Origin: a filamentous cyanobacterium CCP2
Lineage (GTDB): Bacteria > Cyanobacteriota > Cyanobacteriia > Elainellales > Elainellaceae
Assembly: GCA_003003615.1 (NCBI GenBank)
Contig: PVWD01000005.1
Span: forward strand, 1-64,000
Length of the DNA: 64,000 nt
Direction of reading: 5' to 3'
Shown in pieces: positions 61,451 through 64,000 of the stretch. Positions within the stretch are counted from its first letter, which is position 1. Every line of letters starts with the position of its first letter. The position numbers were made by a program, and so were the translations under genes. Below the pieces are notes generated by a model. That model was not told where the DNA came from. It did no database searches and saw nothing but the letters and a program-made list of their open reading frames with translations.

Positions 61451-63097
61451 TTAACCCGATCGCTTGCTATGCATCTGTTCACCAACCCGCAGCGATTCCT
61501 CCGCTTCACTGTAAATGGGCAACTGCACACTAAAAAGCGAACCTTCACCGGGCTTACTTTTGACGCTGATGGAACCATGACAGCGCAGCAACAATTCCTG
61601 CACGATCGACAGTCCTAAACCTACACCGCTCGACTCTTCTCCAGTGGTTCGGGCCCGGTAAAACCGATCGAAAATTTTAGGAATGTCAGATTGAGAAATT
61701 CCGATCCCTGTATCGCGAAACTCCAGTTGAATTAACTCTCCCTGCTGTTTAGCCCGCACCCACACTTGCCCACCCGTTTGGGTAAATTTAATGCTGTTGT
61801 GCAAGAGATGAATCACAATTTGCTTGAGCCATTGATTGACACAAGACACAGGAGGTAAGTCCTCTGGAACGGTATAACCCAACATTAAACCCTTCTCTTG
61901 GGCCAACGGTTGGTAAGTACTGACAACACCCGGCACAATCTCGTTGAGACGCAACGCTTCCATTGGGGTTTGCTCCACCGAACCCTCCAACTGCACCAGA
62001 TCCAACACACTCGTAATCAGTAAACTTTGCCGATCGCACTCCCGACTGATCATGTCCATATATCGCTGTCGTTGCGGCGGCTTAATGTGAGGGGAATTTA
62101 GCAGAGATAAAGCCGTTTTCATGCTGGTGAGCGGTGTCCGCAATTCCTGCCCCATCGTCTTGACAAACTCATCCTTCAGTTTTAGGGTTGCCAACAATTC
62201 CTCGTTTTCTTGACGTAACGAATCCACTTGTTCTGCCTGCCGCCGGGAAGCGGCTCCACTCCGCCACACTTCTTCCTGCCGTTGAATTTGTTTCGTTAGC
62301 AGATGCCCCACCAAAACTGAACTCAGCGATGTTGCACCGCCCCTTGCATAAACTGTGTTCCAATCAACCAGCAACTCCTGAATCTCAGCATCCGATCGGG
62401 TTGCAGATTGCCCACAGTAGATTGCCCGATTTACCCCTTGCAAGACTCGTTGCAACGTTGCAGCATCAAAAGAGCAAAGCCCCAAAAGGGGATGTTTTTG
62501 CTCCAAATTCTCCTCCTGATTTGATTTATCAGCCACATCATGAGCCGTTGCATCAGACTTTGCACGACTGGAGCGAGGACGATGGGCCAAAACTAATCCA
62601 TGAAACTCGGAAGCGGCGACAAGCAGAAAATATTCACGCTTTAGCTGGCTATCGGCTGCAAGCGGCAAAGAGTAAAGCGTTGATTGGGAAGGGGAAACGG
62701 CTGCTTCATCATTTAGGTTAAATGGGTGTGCCGCCTCATCCAAAGCTGATGGTAAATTCCAGTTTGATGGGGCTTCAAGCGAGGCTGCTGGGGCAGAATG
62801 ATGATTGCCCAACGGTTGAGGATTGCTTGAAAGCGGTTCTGGCTGAGTTTGGAGAACGTAAATGGTGTAGGGTGCCATTGCCGACTGGTAAAGCCGCTCA
62901 ACTTCAGCTTGCCAAAGCTCTCCTTTGGGTAACTTCAACCAAATGGTTGCAGGAATCTGCTGGTCAAGGAGCAAATCAATCACAATTCCAATCAAAGATT
63001 TAAAGGTGGTTGGACTGATTTGCAAGGGCTTAGGTTGCGATTCTGACTCAGTGGCTAACTCATAGAGCGACACATCGGGTGGGCGTAATGGAGTCAT
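61451..63097 (-). CDS. Sensor-kinase-like protein lacking the phospho-accepting His
   Basis: 548 residues, soluble. The N-terminal part (about 1-110, ISPTTFKSLIGIVIDLLLDQQIPATIWLKLP) looks like a DICT-type sensory domain; a Ser/Pro/Ala-rich linker follows; then LLLVAASEFHGLVLAHR and a helical segment lead to a DHp-like region KDEFVKTMGQELRTPLTSMKTALSLL. In canonical kinases this motif is SHELRTP; here residue 317 is Gln (codon CAG at 62149-62147). The ATPase domain seems intact: VIHLLHNSIKFTQTGG (N box), FRDTGIGIS (G1), FYRARTTGEESSGVGLGLSIVQELL (F and G2). Possibly a pseudokinase or allosteric partner of another kinase. Confidence 0.88.
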   Translation of the reverse strand: MTPLRPPDVSLYELATESESQPKPLQISPTTFKSLIGIVIDLLLDQQIPATIWLKLPKGELWQAEVERLYQSAMAPYTIYVLQTQPEPLSSNPQPLGNHHSAPAASLEAPSNWNLPSALDEAAHPFNLNDEAAVSPSQSTLYSLPLAADSQLKREYFLLVAASEFHGLVLAHRPRSSRAKSDATAHDVADKSNQEENLEQKHPLLGLCSFDAATLQRVLQGVNRAIYCGQSATRSDAEIQELLVDWNTVYARGGATSLSSVLVGHLLTKQIQRQEEVWRSGAASRRQAEQVDSLRQENEELLATLKLKDEFVKTMGQELRTPLTSMKTALSLLNSPHIKPPQRQRYMDMISRECDRQSLLITSVLDLVQLEGSVEQTPMEALRLNEIVPGVVSTYQPLAQEKGLMLGYTVPEDLPPVSCVNQWLKQIVIHLLHNSIKFTQTGGQVWVRAKQQGELIQLEFRDTGIGISQSDIPKIFDRFYRARTTGEESSGVGLGLSIVQELLLRCHGSISVKSKPGEGSLFSVQLPIYSEAEESLRVGEQMHSKRSG

Positions 63098-63410
63098 GGA
63101 TCTAAAAACACAAGGGGAACAATGAATGCAGTGTAGGGGCTTCTAAAGTTTAGTAAAAGGAACTAACGAAAAGGGAAATGTTGTTGATTTAGCACCATTA
63201 CCATTTCCATTTCTAAAGATGCCCCAAAATGATAGATTATCGATCTCTCGATTACTACGATCGCCACATTTCTTAGGTCTGTCTAGAATTTTGTGTCAGA
63301 TTATTATTCTCCAACAATTTCTCAGGAAGAAAATCCTCAATGAAACTTAATTGCTGTCATGTCTGGGCATATCATTGTTCATTAGTAAAGTTAACAAGTA
63401 AACAATTTAC
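63098..63410. other. 313-nt intergenic region
   Basis: AT-rich stretch between the partial beta-lactamase-like gene and the kinase-like gene. It should contain the kinase promoter; no boxes were assigned. A 28-codon frame from 63340 has no ribosome-binding site and is not considered a gene. Confidence 0.5.
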
Positions 63411-64000
63411 TCATGAACCTAAATGAGTCATAGCATCAGCAACGTGACGGGAAATGAAGGGCAAGATTTGTTCATTTTTGCTGTGTGCTGCGCCTTCTGT
63501 AAAAACAACGAGCAGGTAAGGGCGGCAATCTGGTAATTCAATATAGGCTGCATCATGCCGAACTTGGCTCATCAAACCGGCTTTCGACCATAGCCGAGCC
63601 GTTGGCGGCAAGCCTCCTCCCAAAAAGCCTACAACTTGATTCTCTGGATCAGCTTTTAAAACCAATGAATCGAGGCTTCGCTGCATCAGTGCCATCATCT
63701 GTTGCGATCGTTCAGACGATACTGCTACACCTCCCACAATGCTATGCAACAGCCTCGCTACAGCATTCGTCGTCAGCATATTGCGGTTTTCCAACTGTTT
63801 GCCGAGAAACGATCGCTCTCGTCCGTAGGCTCCATCACACCAGGTTTTCTGGTTAATGTTAATGCTTTCTAGCTCCACCCAGCCCAGTGACTGAAAATAG
63901 CGATTGACAATGTTTCGCTGATATTTCCAGGTTTCAAACGGCCCATTTGTTAAGTCGGGGCCGCTCGTCGTTCCGGTGAGAACATCAACGACCAGGCTGG
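63411..64000 (-). CDS. Beta-lactamase-like serine hydrolase, C-terminal part
   Basis: Partial: the frame stays open to the window edge, so at least 195 residues are the C-terminal end of a larger protein. Residues near the edge read LVVDVLTGTTSGPDL, then GPFETWKYQRNIVNRYFQSLGWVELESININQKTWCDG, ENRNMLTTNAVARLLHSIVGG, and the KTG-like LWSKAGLMSQVRHDAAYIELP followed by PYLLVVFTEG. This is the class A beta-lactamase / penicillin-binding fold, with the KTG triad motif as KAG. The serine nucleophile SxxK lies outside the window. Cyanobacterial homologues are common; substrate unknown. Confidence 0.8.
   Translation of the reverse strand, partial: SLVVDVLTGTTSGPDLTNGPFETWKYQRNIVNRYFQSLGWVELESININQKTWCDGAYGRERSFLGKQLENRNMLTTNAVARLLHSIVGGVAVSSERSQQMMALMQRSLDSLVLKADPENQVVGFLGGGLPPTARLWSKAGLMSQVRHDAAYIELPDCRPYLLVVFTEGAAHSKNEQILPFISRHVADAMTHLGS

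Overview
The window is chromosomal DNA of a cyanobacterium. Evidence: a phycobilisome core gene (apcF), a cytochrome b6f subunit (petM), ycf39, pcxA, a Ser/Thr kinase with a GUN4 domain, the cyanobacterial nitrate regulators ntcB and cnaT, NtcA-type promoters, and dense CGATCG / GCGATCGC (HIP1) words. The genus cannot be fixed from sequence alone; a filamentous Leptolyngbya-like organism would fit but is only a guess. There is no prophage, CRISPR array, transposase or rRNA operon. Nearly all genes are housekeeping or conserved-hypothetical, in short or single-gene units on both strands. LAYOUT: 0-12.6 kb is mostly minus strand: malQ, a K+ channel, a large 5'-nucleotidase, a Uma2 protein, the overlapping secD-secF pair, an amino-acid permease and pcxA, with a plus-strand sugar O-acetyltransferase. 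12.8-21.3 kb holds poorly known genes: an SF1-helicase/AddB-like protein, a small protein, and a pair in which a coiled-coil/acidic-repeat protein and an Hsp70-like ATPase are separated only by a +1 frame change at a run of ten A. 21.4-29.6 kb holds queA, two tandem infC genes, comF, pyrE and glnA. 30.3-43 kb holds apcF, a zinc carboxypeptidase-like protein, era, a sensor kinase, mnmG, a lipoate-ligase-family protein, an MFS exporter, tRNA-Arg(ACG) and moaC. 43-49 kb holds the nitrogen-control pair ntcB-cnaT, a periplasmic binding protein, rpmI-rplT, a NnrU/Z-ISO-like membrane protein and a thioredoxin. 49-64 kb holds an RTX-like protein, a 2OG oxygenase next to uraH, a BrkB-like membrane protein, the GUN4 kinase, ycf39, a SmtB-like metal sensor, petM, pdxA, ilvB with a C-terminal zinc ribbon, a kinase-like protein lacking the phospho-accepting His, and the end of a beta-lactamase-like gene. 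HOW THE GENES WORK TOGETHER: the clearest theme is nitrogen control. glnA and ntcB-cnaT each lie behind a textbook NtcA-activated promoter (GTAN8TAC, 22 nt, TAN3T), so both should respond to 2-oxoglutarate through NtcA, although they are 16 kb apart. Photosynthesis genes (apcF, petM, ycf39, the GUN4 kinase) are scattered singly. BEST CANDIDATES FOR NOVELTY: (1) the A10 frame junction that would create a protein of about 1,700 residues with a coiled coil, an acidic linker full of short repeated amphipathic motifs, and an Hsp70/actin-like ATPase; (2) a dispersed family of roughly 100-bp non-coding repeats (hallmark TGGCAACGGATG), one copy of which supplies the stop codon of queA; (3) the tandem, diverged infC pair, each gene followed by its own terminator-like hairpin.
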